Shown in pieces: positions 14,819-22,168 of a DNA stretch of 22,168 nt. This DNA comes from a virus. The notes beneath the pieces are model-generated. The model was not told the DNA's origin. It ran no database searches and worked only from the letters and a program-made list of their open reading frames with translations. The DNA lies in the IMG/VR virus record IMGVR_UViG_3300032282_000152, positions 1 to 22,168 of that record; one strand, 5' to 3'. The translations under genes were made by a program, and so were the position numbers. Within the stretch, counting starts at the first letter, position 1. Every line of letters starts with the position of its first letter.

Positions 14819-15940
14819 TTATCCTGTTTTACCTAGTAAATTATATAGACCTAATCCAGCTAAGCCTACGCCGCCTAATTGTGAAGCTAAACTTGGTGCT
14901 GGAGAGTACGCTACTTGAGTTGAACCTAGTGCACCAGCATTACCGCGTAGAATATTACTGAGATAATCAAGCTGAGCTTTTTGATAATTTTGTTTATCCA
15001 TATAAGTTTGATATTGTTGATTAAGTCTTTCTTGTTGCATCGCTTGTGATTCGCCTGCTGACGCTGCCTGCGCTTTAAGTCTTTCAATATCACTTGATTG
15101 TTGTTGTGTGCCTAATGCACCAAGAGCTTGAGAACCTTGTAAGCCTGCAGTAAGTCCAGCTAATCCAAGGTCTTTACCGATACCCGCTTGGAATTGTTGA
15201 CCTTGTTGGTTAAGTTGTTCAGCTTGTAGACGTCTAGCTTGGTCAGCTTGGAATTGCTGTTGAGCATTTAAGTAACCTTGTTGTGAACCTTGTGCTTGAA
15301 TATCACCTAATTGCTGATTAAGGTTACGTTGTTGTTCTGTTTGCATTAATGCTTGTCTAGCGCCACCAAATGTGCCTCGACCAATAGAACCTAATGCACC
15401 CGCAGATCTATCTTTAGCGCCTTGTAACGAAGCTTGACGTAATGCAATATCAGTTACATTTTGTTGATACGGATTCATGTAATACGAAGCTGCACCAGGA
15501 GTAAACGTGCCGCCTGAAATTGCTGTAGGGCTATAACCAAGTGCTTGACTTAATCCGGCACCCGCTGCGCCAAAACCCATAGCTGATCCAGCGCCAAGTC
15601 CAGCACTAGCCACACCAAATTGACCTGGTCTTGCCATACCTGCTACTTGGCCTTGAACTGCTAGTTGCTCTGGAGTAAACCCTGCAATTCTTTCACCTGT
15701 ATAGGTAGGCATTTCTTTAACGCCGGTAACATCGCCCGCTGCGTTTGTACTATAAACTTGTCTACCAGTTTCTTTTAAAAGCTGCTCATAGTACGGCTTA
15801 GCATATTCAGGCAAGTTTGTAGAATAAGAAGTAGATTGCTGAGTGCCGCCACCGCCACCGCCACCTTTACCACCGCCGTAAAAAGTGAATGATTCTACTA
15901 GGTCAGTGACCCAATTAAATAGATTAAACATTTTAAACAT
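14819..15940 (-). CDS. Gln/Gly/Ala-rich virion protein, 373 residues
   Basis: The start has a short amphipathic helix, then a glycine run (residues 22-32). A recognisable block follows: LPEYAKPYYEQLLKETGRQ, ERIAGFTPEQLA, YYMNPYQQNVTDIALRQA and GRGTFGGARQALMQTEQQRN. Long Gln-rich helices occupy about 195-325 and a hydrophobic glycine-rich end follows. The pattern RIA.FTP.Q, MNPYQQ.V.D and FGG.RQA is frequent in phage genomes, next to tail or internal virion genes, and carries no known catalytic motif. It probably belongs to the ejected or internal core set with its two downstream neighbours. GGGAT, 9 bases before the ATG, overlaps the stop of the GNAT-like gene. Confidence 0.75.
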   Translation of the reverse strand: MFKMFNLFNWVTDLVESFTFYGGGKGGGGGGGTQQSTSYSTNLPEYAKPYYEQLLKETGRQVYSTNAAGDVTGVKEMPTYTGERIAGFTPEQLAVQGQVAGMARPGQFGVASAGLGAGSAMGFGAAGAGLSQALGYSPTAISGGTFTPGAASYYMNPYQQNVTDIALRQASLQGAKDRSAGALGSIGRGTFGGARQALMQTEQQRNLNQQLGDIQAQGSQQGYLNAQQQFQADQARRLQAEQLNQQGQQFQAGIGKDLGLAGLTAGLQGSQALGALGTQQQSSDIERLKAQAASAGESQAMQQERLNQQYQTYMDKQNYQKAQLDYLSNILRGNAGALGSTQVAYSPAPSLASQLGGVGLAGLGLYNLLGKTG

Positions 15941-15945
15941 AATTT

Positions 15946-16362
15946 TTATCCCACAGGTAATTCATAAAAAACAAACTTTGCTTTATAGCCTTCTGCTTCC
16001 CACATCTTTTTCCAACCAGGTCTTCCATAAGACTCCATCACTTTGCATCCATGATCTTTACAAAATCTTTGAAGTATTGGAAATCCTACTACTCGCCAAC
16101 TATGAAAATCTACGCCGCCTACAAAATGTAATATTAAAGTTCTCATTTGAGGATAGTCATAGATCTCAGTAATCCAAAATCCTACAATGCCTCTTTCGTC
16201 ATATGCAATCCACAATTGTTGTGCGCCATTAGTAAGCACACCTTGTTTCATATCTTCTGCAGTATATCTGCCATAAGTATACTTGGCACACCGTTCTGCA
16301 TAGCCATTAATTTGTGGCCACAAATCTTCTATATGTTCAGGTAAAACGACTGAAACTTGCAT
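15946..16362 (-). CDS. GNAT-fold acetyltransferase-like virion-cluster protein
   Basis: A 138-residue protein of usual GNAT length. The order fits the fold: N-terminal helices (VLPEHIEDLWPQINGYAE), a beta strand QLWIAYDERGIVGFWITEIY, then TLILHFVGG, helix RVVGFPILQRFCKDHGC, then VMESYGRPGWKKMWEAEGYK. The latter resembles the end of GNAT proteins, where a late strand and helix close the acetyl-CoA site. The typical Q/R-x-x-G-x-G/A loop is not clear, since HFVGGVDFHSW takes its place, so catalysis is uncertain. In T7 the small internal virion protein gp13 has a related fold and lies in the same kind of operon position, and similar small GNAT-like genes are common between phage structural genes. 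The start overlaps the preceding stop as TAATG. Either a virion assembly protein or a true acetyltransferase. Confidence 0.75.
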   Translation of the reverse strand: MQVSVVLPEHIEDLWPQINGYAERCAKYTYGRYTAEDMKQGVLTNGAQQLWIAYDERGIVGFWITEIYDYPQMRTLILHFVGGVDFHSWRVVGFPILQRFCKDHGCKVMESYGRPGWKKMWEAEGYKAKFVFYELPVG

Positions 16363-18098
16363 TATGCTGGGAGGTACTTCTCAGCCTTAATTTGTTTACC
16401 TTGTTTAGTATGTCCTGTTCTTGCTTGTCTTACTTTATCTAACATTGCATATAATCTTTTTGATCCTGCTTTAGATGAGCCATTACCTATATGACTTACT
16501 ACATCTGCAGGCACCACGAATTCACCGTCAGCCAAACGAGCCGGTTGTTTTCCCTCTATTGTAGCAGGAATTGAATCACTCATACCATCACCTTCACCAT
16601 CTAAATAACCACCTTCAGCGTAGGGAGTTTGCTCTCCTGTATTTAAATTAAGTCTATATCGAGTAGGTTGTTGATCAGCATTACGTAATATTGACCTTAG
16701 ACCCCCAAATACAGTAGGGAGGAATGATTTATTATAACTATCTGAGAAATGAATCGGTATACCACCAAGCAATTTAAAACCTCCAGTATTACCTTGATTA
16801 GGCATAGTTGATTTACCAGTATCTAAATTAAGTGTAGGAAGATTATTTAAATTAGATGCATCCGTTACATCACCACCATCTGCATAACCTAAAGTCTTAG
16901 CATTAGTCATCGCTTCTGCATTAGCCAATGAATTTAATCTGCCAATCCCATAACCATCTTGTGAAATAGTTTCTGTTGCTTGACCTTCGGGTCTATTATA
17001 TAAATCTGATATTCCTCCACCTACAGATGGATTACTTACGATACCGCCAAGAGCATAAGATTTAATTCTATCGTCTTCAACTGCTCCGCCAGAAGCTGCT
17101 AAATTTAAGTTACCAAATCTATCACTTAAGTTTAATCCCCCTGTAGCACTTAACCATTTTCCTTTATCAGGATCTTCATAAATATTTGTTGGTGGTGGTT
17201 TAATTAATTCATCAGAAAATAAACCTAACCCTGTTAATGCTAATTTACCAGTACCTTTTAGCGTATTACCTTCGCCTAAATATGTTGCAAATTCTTTAGG
17301 GCTACTTGCTGCTTGAGATACACCTGATGTTAAAGCATCAACACCGGTCTTTGCACTTGGACTTGATATACCTGTTGGAAATTTTTCTAAATTAATTGCA
17401 GATCCTGAATAATCAGGTCTTGCTGCCCATGCATCTAAATTCTGAACACCAACACCTGGAACTTTTGGATTTAATATATTAGCTGTATCTACATTAGCTG
17501 CATTCATAACAGGTTTTGGAGTTAATTGAAAACCTTGGCCTGGACTATAAGTAGGTAAATTAGTGTTGATACCTCCGATAGATTGAGCTAATTGATCCGT
17601 AGCGCCCATGGGGCCAGCTTTAAATCCAAGATCAGCGCCTAACTGACCTGTTGATCCCATAGCTCCAGTATATGGTGCGTTTAATTGTGTATTAAATTCT
17701 GCTGTCGTTGGAGCTCCTGGCATAACAGATTTGTTAGCAAACCCCATAAATGACTTACCTAAATCTGCACCTGAGTATCCACCTAGACCCGCACCAAAAG
17801 CTTTACCTAAATCACCTGTAGCTAGTAATGTTGTACCACCAATAAGTAATCCTGTTTCTAAAGCACTTAGTCCTACTGGGCCACCAAGTATTGCACCAGC
17901 ACCCATAGTTAGTAGTGAGTCAAAAAAGCCAGCTTCTGGTAAGCCTGTATCTGGGTTAATGGTTAAAGAACCGCCATGAGCCATAGCAAGAGACTGTAAT
18001 CCAGCTACTTCTCTAGGAGTAACGTGCATAAGCATCGTGTCATTGTTACGACCTAATGATGCTAAACCTTGAGCTGATTGTAGTGCTGGATAGTTCAT
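16362..18098 (-). CDS. Virion protein, 578 residues, with conserved C-terminal module
   Basis: The first 120 residues are rich in Gly, Ala and Leu (GLLIGGTTLLATG, then FGAGLGGYSG), a hydrophobic stretch that could touch membrane. A low-complexity, Pro/Asn/Gly-rich middle follows. YA.GG motifs occur at 348-352, 405-409 and 493-497. The C-terminal 85 residues have the sharp signature DGMSDSIPATIEGKQPARLA, then DGEFVVPADVVSHIGNG, then GSKRLYAMLDKVRQARTG. I recognise it from many aquatic phage genomes, always among structural genes, without assigned function. AAGGA lies 9 bases before the ATG. Its stop overlaps the GNAT-like start as TAATG. It belongs with the internal or ejection set; the function is not established. 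Confidence 0.78.
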   Translation of the reverse strand: MNYPALQSAQGLASLGRNNDTMLMHVTPREVAGLQSLAMAHGGSLTINPDTGLPEAGFFDSLLTMGAGAILGGPVGLSALETGLLIGGTTLLATGDLGKAFGAGLGGYSGADLGKSFMGFANKSVMPGAPTTAEFNTQLNAPYTGAMGSTGQLGADLGFKAGPMGATDQLAQSIGGINTNLPTYSPGQGFQLTPKPVMNAANVDTANILNPKVPGVGVQNLDAWAARPDYSGSAINLEKFPTGISSPSAKTGVDALTSGVSQAASSPKEFATYLGEGNTLKGTGKLALTGLGLFSDELIKPPPTNIYEDPDKGKWLSATGGLNLSDRFGNLNLAASGGAVEDDRIKSYALGGIVSNPSVGGGISDLYNRPEGQATETISQDGYGIGRLNSLANAEAMTNAKTLGYADGGDVTDASNLNNLPTLNLDTGKSTMPNQGNTGGFKLLGGIPIHFSDSYNKSFLPTVFGGLRSILRNADQQPTRYRLNLNTGEQTPYAEGGYLDGEGDGMSDSIPATIEGKQPARLADGEFVVPADVVSHIGNGSSKAGSKRLYAMLDKVRQARTGHTKQGKQIKAEKYLPA

Positions 18099-18133
18099 AA
18101 AGAGAGTTCCTTAATTTTATCTAATAATACCAT

Positions 18134-18149
18134 AAAAAGCCTTACGGCT
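18134..18149 (-). terminator. Weak terminator-like hairpin
   Basis: On the minus strand AGCC-GTAA-GGCT is followed by a T run. The stem has only 4 pairs, but the loop is a stable GNRA type. The stop codon of the 269-residue virion gene lies in the loop, and the gap of 43 bases before the next gene is the longest in the late operon. It might attenuate rather than stop transcription. Confidence 0.3.
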
Positions 18150-18951
18150 GTGTGTTGTCCATTAAAAATCCAATAGCTAAGAGGGTTACGCCATGAGTAC
18201 CGCTATTTACAGAAGCTCTCCATAGTACATCAGTTTTCTCAGTTTGAGCTATTGGAATAACACGAGTTACTGCATATTGTAATTGAAACGTTGTTTGTAA
18301 TAATGTAAAGGTTACAGGGTTTGTAATGGCATTATTTTTGACACGAACATCTAAACTTACATAACCATTGCCATTTGAAGATCCATTAAAAGCATCAATT
18401 TGATATAAGAAAAGTGTATATCCTTTAGGCACTGTATAGTAAGCCCCTTGAGATTTACCAAGTCCTGCTAAAATATATCCATAAGTCACGCCACCATTAG
18501 CTACAGTAATATTGCCTACATTACTTGTTTGGCCTGCAGCGGGACGGGTCATAACGACGCCATTAATACGTAAAAATTGCTTAGTAGTATTTACAGGTGT
18601 TGCACCATTTAATGTGAGTGAATCTGTAATCACATCATAATTAGCATCTAACCCTGTAATTAAAACTTGAGCCACACCCGTATCAGTTGCCGAAGAACTC
18701 ACCACCGTCATAGTGACTGCAGTAGTCGGAAATACATATTCAGTTGTACCGCCTAGCTCCCATATTGTTCTAATAGCAGTAGATTGTGCAGGCGCATTAG
18801 AAAATAAATTAAATACTGTAGTACCAGTAACTTTACCTCGACCTACTTGTGTCGCCCAATCCGCAGAGACTGTAGATATTTCATAATTAGGTACCACATA
18901 GGTAGGTGTTGTAGAGCTAGACCCTAATGGAGGAAATTGTTGAATACTCAT
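18142..18951 (-). CDS. Beta-rich virion protein, 269 residues
   Basis: A protein rich in Thr, Val, Ser, Asn and Gly, predicted all-beta. Recognisable stretches are MTVVSSSATDTGVAQVLITG, LDANYDVITDSLTLNGATPV and FLRINGVVMTRPAAGQTSNVG, then YYTVPKGYTLFLYQ. This order (VSSSA.Dt...V.I.GLd..y....E.v.LNG...V.T...ylRi......) recurs in phage structural proteins of cyanophages and other aquatic phages. I place it as a tail, neck or decoration protein; no receptor-binding motif is visible. The start is set at ATG 18951 because GGTGGAGAGG lies 7 bases upstream and it overlaps the previous stop as TAATG. A longer frame from 18987 would overlap the neighbour by 37 bases and is less likely. Confidence 0.78.
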   Translation of the reverse strand: MSIQQFPPLGSSSTTPTYVVPNYEISTVSADWATQVGRGKVTGTTVFNLFSNAPAQSTAIRTIWELGGTTEYVFPTTAVTMTVVSSSATDTGVAQVLITGLDANYDVITDSLTLNGATPVNTTKQFLRINGVVMTRPAAGQTSNVGNITVANGGVTYGYILAGLGKSQGAYYTVPKGYTLFLYQIDAFNGSSNGNGYVSLDVRVKNNAITNPVTFTLLQTTFQLQYAVTRVIPIAQTEKTDVLWRASVNSGTHGVTLLAIGFLMDNTQP

Positions 18952-19292
18952 TAAGTAGCCTCTCCACCTGTCACAGTTACAGTGCAACCTGTATTTGATG
19001 CTTTAACTTGTATTGTATCTCCCGCATTCATAATCTGGCTGCCTGTCCATTGAACTGTTGTATTAGCAGCTAAAGAATTACCGTAGAATAAAGCATTAGA
19101 AGCTCCAGCAGAGCCACCACTTGGAACTAAACTCACATACACACTTAAAGTACCCGCAGTTGTATTACATATCGTAATATCTTTAACATAAGTTCTTGTA
19201 ACTGGAGTTGAAGGCGTTGTATAAATCGTAGCATACGATGCTGTCATCGCAGCTTGACCTAGTTGTAACCCCGTTATATTTTGAAATGCCAT
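18951..19292 (-). CDS. Small beta-rich virion protein, 113 residues
   Basis: Nearly all beta-strand and turn residues (Thr, Ser, Val, Ala, Gly), with TYVKDITICNTTAGTLSVYV followed by LVPSGG, an aromatic FYGNSLAANTTVQW strand, and an end rich in Thr and Val. The KDI.I.NT.....V...LVP.GG layout is one I know from small phage virion proteins with an immunoglobulin-like or jelly-roll fold, presumably tail or capsid decoration. Its ATG follows the previous stop without any gap (TAA then ATG), and its own stop overlaps the next start. Function inferred from fold type and place only. Confidence 0.72.
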   Translation of the reverse strand: MAFQNITGLQLGQAAMTASYATIYTTPSTPVTRTYVKDITICNTTAGTLSVYVSLVPSGGSAGASNALFYGNSLAANTTVQWTGSQIMNAGDTIQVKASNTGCTVTVTGGEAT

Positions 19293-19487
19293 TTAGAAGC
19301 TTCCTGTATTTAACCAATTCATTACGTTTAAACTATTTACCTGCTGAATAGTCTGTCCATTTGCAGCATCAAGCGTATTAAAATAAAGACGCTCTGCATT
19401 ACTAAAAGATTCCTGATATGTTTGACTATAACTAATTGTAGGTATAGGTAAGTTAGGTGCTTTAGTTTTTAAAATATAGTCAGCCAT
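19293..19487 (-). CDS. Small virion-cluster protein, 64 residues
   Basis: A short protein with a central block QESFSNAERLYFNTLDAANG. Similar small phage proteins with an SN.LRLYFN.LD pattern occur between tail genes; none has a known function to me. The gene fits exactly between two larger genes: its ATG overlaps the gp10-like stop as TAATG, and its stop TAA is followed at once by the next ATG. This tight coupling argues that it is real. Confidence 0.7.
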   Translation of the reverse strand: MADYILKTKAPNLPIPTISYSQTYQESFSNAERLYFNTLDAANGQTIQQVNSLNVMNWLNTGSF

Positions 19488-21472
19488 TAGTTTCTCGTTC
19501 CATCTGGACGCGCATCGACTCTAGGTAGACCTAGTTGCCATTGTGTACCTATTGTGTTTGATCCAATTTTAAAACTCATTTGACGACCCCGTGCCCGAAT
19601 AAATACTTGATTTGTATATTCATCAACAGTAGCTGTTGCAGTCACAATTGTATCACCTGTTAATTGACCTTCTTGATTTGTATACGACGGTGCAGCACCT
19701 GGGAAATTACGTACACCTACAGTAATATCAGCTTCAGGGATTATAGCAGCGCCTGTTACCGGATTAGCTGTTTCAGAACCTCTAAAGTTAATATCGGGAA
19801 TTACACGTCGAATTAACATATATTTATCGCCATCACTAATATCTATATCAGCAGATTGAATATAAGAAGTAATAGGAAGTGGAGCAGCGCCTAAAGGTTG
19901 TCCATCATTTGTACCGTTTTCATGTTGATATACCCAGCCATTATCGAGGCCCACAGGATTATTAAATACGCCAGAATCAATCCATGCAGTTCTTTCTAAT
20001 TGACCATAATACCAAATGTTTTCAAGGTAATTAAATACAACATAGCGATTAATCTCATCTGAGTCAGCTGAAGGATAGAACCAAATAATCTCAGTAAATT
20101 TATTATTAACGCCTGCAAATATAAGTGCGCTCTGTGTATAGTTTAGGTCTGTAAAAATGTATTGTCTTAAAGTACACGGTAAAGTATCAACACGGCCAGA
20201 GTATGTATAGAATCTATCTCGGCCCATCCAGTAAGTAATATTGTTAGATCCTACAATAGCATTAGATCCAATAATTGAAATGTTATGTGATAACTCTTGT
20301 AAACCAAATACTTCTGCAGTGCCTAAATATTGAATAGATGTAAGTGATGTATTAGTAAGTACGAGTGTTTCTTGTCTAGTATTAATTGCAGTCACAATTC
20401 GTGAACCTGATTGTAGTCTTAAGAATCCTGCTGTATTAGTTGTAGTAGGCTCCCAGTTTTCTGGTTCAGGGCCAATATCAGGATCAACATTAGACCAACG
20501 AATAAGTAGTGGATCATAAGTACCTAAATAGTTTGGAGGCGTTGCAAGAGGATCATAATTAGTACATCCTAATGCAAGTAAGAAACCTTGTGGAGTAAAT
20601 AGAATCTTACCTACTTTTTGTGGCACTGCTACAGCTCCCGATACATCTGATAATAAAACGGCATGAGTAGCAAATGAAGGGTCAAAAGCCCAGTAATAAA
20701 TCTCTCCACCTGCACCCGATACAGTATCATACTGAGTATTAAATATTAAATCATTATTAAATTTATCCATAAAAATAAGTCTAGCTGGTTGGAATACAGG
20801 GATAGTAGAACCAGAACCCCAAGTATCACGGCCCCAAGTGGAAGTACCCCAGCCATAACCTGCCGTTGTAATAGGGTAACCTGCAGGCATATAAACAATA
20901 GCCGTAATTGCAGTACCGCCTTGTCCTGTAGTTGTAGACGTTGCAGTTGTTGTTGCCTCAAAAGTAAACGTATTAGCATCTATTACAGTGACTTGCACTG
21001 ATGTATTCATTTCAGTAATTGGAATGCCGCCTATTTTTTGAGGCGACCCCGTACCTACAATACCACTAAATGTTACATAAGTTCCAGTAGTAGCGCCATG
21101 TCCTGTAATAGTAACAGTTACAGTTTTAGAAGCATTGGTTGTACCTATACAATTATCTGTGCTAGGTGTTGTTGAATGTGTATAAGTTGCGTAGACAGGA
21201 GTAATATCATAAAGTGTTGTACCTGAACCTACAAATACTCTTGAGTTTGTACCAATGCCTAATAAGTTAGACCCATCTGTTGTAGACCAACTAAATATAG
21301 AGCGGGCAGAATCTGTATAGGGTGTAATGTTAGATACAGTCCAACCACCAAACTTTTCTGGGAACCCCGATCTAAAACGAACAAGCTGAGTCTCATACCA
21401 TCCACCTTCAGAGGCGTAATTAGTCTGATCTCGATTAACACCAGGTTTAAATACAAGTTTACTTAATGCCAT
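19487..21472 (-). CDS. Tail stabilisation protein, P22 gp10-like
   Basis: A 661-residue protein opening with FKPGVNRDQTNYASEGGWYE, then LVRFRSGFPEKFGGW and LGIGTNSRVFVGSGTTLYDI. This N-terminal pattern (F.PGi.rd.T.Y...g.W.......VRFR.G.pEK.GGW) marks the family of podovirus packaged-DNA stabilisation/tail hub proteins, of which P22 gp10 is the reference. The second half has beta-propeller-like repeats with MGRDRFYTYSGRVDTLPC, RYVVFNYLENIWYYG and WVYQHENGTNDG. Residues about 110-195 form an inserted beta-domain with GHGATTGTYVTFSG and VIDANTFTFEATTTA, a module common in podovirus tail proteins. The protein would join the portal ring to the tail needle or hub and retain DNA. Its ATG overlaps the lysozyme stop as TAATG. 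It is the best evidence for a short-tailed phage. Confidence 0.85.
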   Translation of the reverse strand: MALSKLVFKPGVNRDQTNYASEGGWYETQLVRFRSGFPEKFGGWTVSNITPYTDSARSIFSWSTTDGSNLLGIGTNSRVFVGSGTTLYDITPVYATYTHSTTPSTDNCIGTTNASKTVTVTITGHGATTGTYVTFSGIVGTGSPQKIGGIPITEMNTSVQVTVIDANTFTFEATTTATSTTTGQGGTAITAIVYMPAGYPITTAGYGWGTSTWGRDTWGSGSTIPVFQPARLIFMDKFNNDLIFNTQYDTVSGAGGEIYYWAFDPSFATHAVLLSDVSGAVAVPQKVGKILFTPQGFLLALGCTNYDPLATPPNYLGTYDPLLIRWSNVDPDIGPEPENWEPTTTNTAGFLRLQSGSRIVTAINTRQETLVLTNTSLTSIQYLGTAEVFGLQELSHNISIIGSNAIVGSNNITYWMGRDRFYTYSGRVDTLPCTLRQYIFTDLNYTQSALIFAGVNNKFTEIIWFYPSADSDEINRYVVFNYLENIWYYGQLERTAWIDSGVFNNPVGLDNGWVYQHENGTNDGQPLGAAPLPITSYIQSADIDISDGDKYMLIRRVIPDINFRGSETANPVTGAAIIPEADITVGVRNFPGAAPSYTNQEGQLTGDTIVTATATVDEYTNQVFIRARGRQMSFKIGSNTIGTQWQLGLPRVDARPDGTRN

Positions 21473-21921
21473 TATTTACCTTCAAAAAGTGCTTTCTCGT
21501 CCAGTCTGCGGGTTCGCAAACCTTTAAGTATTTTACCACCAGCACGGCAGTATTTCACTAACGATTCCATAGCCGCCTTTTTATCCCCGCGAAGAAGCGC
21601 TTGACGGAGTGTTGATCGCTGAAATGTACCAAGCCCAAGATTAAAGGCAAAAGATACAATGCAATCAAATTCACATTGTCTAAGAGGCACGTTAGGTAAC
21701 ATCTTAGATATTCCCAGTTCGAAGCGACGTAGGTCGGATTTAAGAAGTCCATTTATTTCTTCTTCCGTAAAAGTTCTATTCCAAGTATCAGGCAACAATT
21801 TACCATCCCCGATAAGATGACCCACACCAACAGTCCACAAGTTTGCAGGGCAACGATAGGGACGACTACGCACACCCTCGTGATGTTTGATAAGAGCGAT
21901 GCCAGCTTTTGATACATTCAC
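21472..21921 (-). CDS. Endolysin, GH24 lysozyme
   Basis: A 149-residue lysozyme that would cut the glycan of peptidoglycan at the end of infection. The catalytic triad sits at E15, C24 and T30, in HHEGVRSRPYRCPANLWTVG followed by VGH. Spacing (E-8 residues-D/C-5 residues-T) is that of T4 lysozyme (E11-D20-T26), with Cys in place of Asp, a change found in a known subset of GH24 endolysins. The C-terminal stretch GLRTRRLDEKALF is the usual GLxxRRxxExxLF end. No signal or membrane anchor is present, so it needs the holin for release. The start is GTG at 21921, one base after the upstream TAA. It partners the 3TM holin directly upstream; together they form the lysis pair. Confidence 0.92.
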   Translation of the reverse strand: MNVSKAGIALIKHHEGVRSRPYRCPANLWTVGVGHLIGDGKLLPDTWNRTFTEEEINGLLKSDLRRFELGISKMLPNVPLRQCEFDCIVSFAFNLGLGTFQRSTLRQALLRGDKKAAMESLVKYCRAGGKILKGLRTRRLDEKALFEGK

Positions 21922-22168
21922 TTATTTCTTTTCCCAAGTCCTAGCACCGAAGTAGAAACCAATGATAGAACCTACAATAGCCATTTCATCATCAGAGAAT
22001 ATAATATCCATAGACTCACGGCTAAAACCCGCAGATTTGATAGCCCAAATAAAACCGCCAATATCTACAAATAAAAGTAATGCTACAAAAGTGAAAGCAA
22101 CAATAGGGCGGACACTTGCGTTAAGAGTTCTAACCCAGGGTGCTGCATCGTGTACAAGTTTTGCATCA
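21922..22168 (-). CDS. 3TM-type holin, C-terminal part (open at right edge)
   Basis: The frame is open from the right edge to the TAA at 21922-21924, giving the last 81 residues. The visible sequence has WVRTLNASVRPIVAFTFVAL, a hydrophobic segment through LLFVDIGGF, and a second hydrophobic segment IVGSIIGFYFGARTWEKK at the end. The pattern (W.Rt.nas.RP...y.fv...then aifa.I..F.FG.Rt.eK) is that of the GTA-type/3TM holin family (from memory). The third segment would be upstream, out of sight. The product should form the pore that lets the lysozyme next to it reach the cell wall. The lysozyme GTG follows the stop directly. The start is not visible. Confidence 0.8.
   Translation of the reverse strand, partial: DAKLVHDAAPWVRTLNASVRPIVAFTFVALLLFVDIGGFIWAIKSAGFSRESMDIIFSDDEMAIVGSIIGFYFGARTWEKK

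Noticed and set aside
15885-16344. Plus-strand open frames opposite the GNAT-like gene
   Set aside because: The opposite strand carries a recognisable protein with coupled start; these have neither motif nor coupling.
18951-18987. A longer start at 18987 for the 269-residue virion protein
   Set aside because: It adds a Cys/Trp/Arg-rich stretch unlike a virion protein start and overlaps the neighbour by 37 bases; ATG 18951 has a good ribosome binding site.
20746-21456. Alternative-frame and antisense open frames inside the gp10-like gene
   Set aside because: Their odd Leu/Gln- or Cys/Arg-rich composition is what frame shadows of Thr-rich beta protein genes look like.
1-22168. Search by eye for tRNAs, CRISPR arrays, integrase and attachment sites
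   Set aside because: The gaps between genes are too short for tRNAs or arrays and no integrase-like motif was seen; nothing supports a temperate life style here.

Overview
The window looks like part of the genome of a tailed double-stranded DNA phage, probably a short-tailed (podovirus-like) one. It is AT-rich and almost fully coding: no gene-free stretch exceeds about 100 bases, and no tRNA, rRNA, CRISPR array, insertion sequence or integrase is visible. The phage call rests on a P22 gp10-type tail stabilisation protein, a GH24 lysozyme, a 3TM-type holin end, and a series of virion proteins of kinds I know from environmental phages of freshwater and marine Gram-negative bacteria. The host cannot be named from sequence; sigma-70-like promoters and Shine-Dalgarno sites point to an ordinary AT-rich proteobacterium (inference).

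The left third (about 1-7767, plus strand) is an early DNA-metabolism arm. It holds the end of a Cas4/RecB-like PD-(D/E)XK nuclease, a small basic HNH-like protein, an SNF2-type helicase, an AT-rich inserted gene of unknown role, a small coiled-coil protein, a cysteine-containing putative ssDNA-binding protein, a helix-turn-helix regulator, a large AEP primase fused to a DUF927-like helicase, and a 64-residue protein. Two intergenic gaps (about 625-703 and 4638-4733) carry promoter-like elements and inverted repeats that are candidate operators. Together the genes could open, coat, prime, unwind and process DNA; no DNA polymerase is visible here.

The right two thirds (7764-22168, minus strand) are a late operon read from right to left: 3TM holin end, lysozyme, gp10-like tail protein, three small or medium beta-rich or uncharacterised virion proteins, a 578-residue virion protein, a GNAT-fold protein, three virion proteins of 373, 542 and 1800 residues, the last with a zinc-protease-like motif and probably an ejection or internal virion protein. 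Four junctions share the same one-base TAATG stop/start overlap, so the operon is probably translationally coupled. The late promoter, terminase, portal and capsid genes would lie beyond position 22168. The two arms converge with overlapping stop codons at 7764-7767 and no obvious terminator between them.
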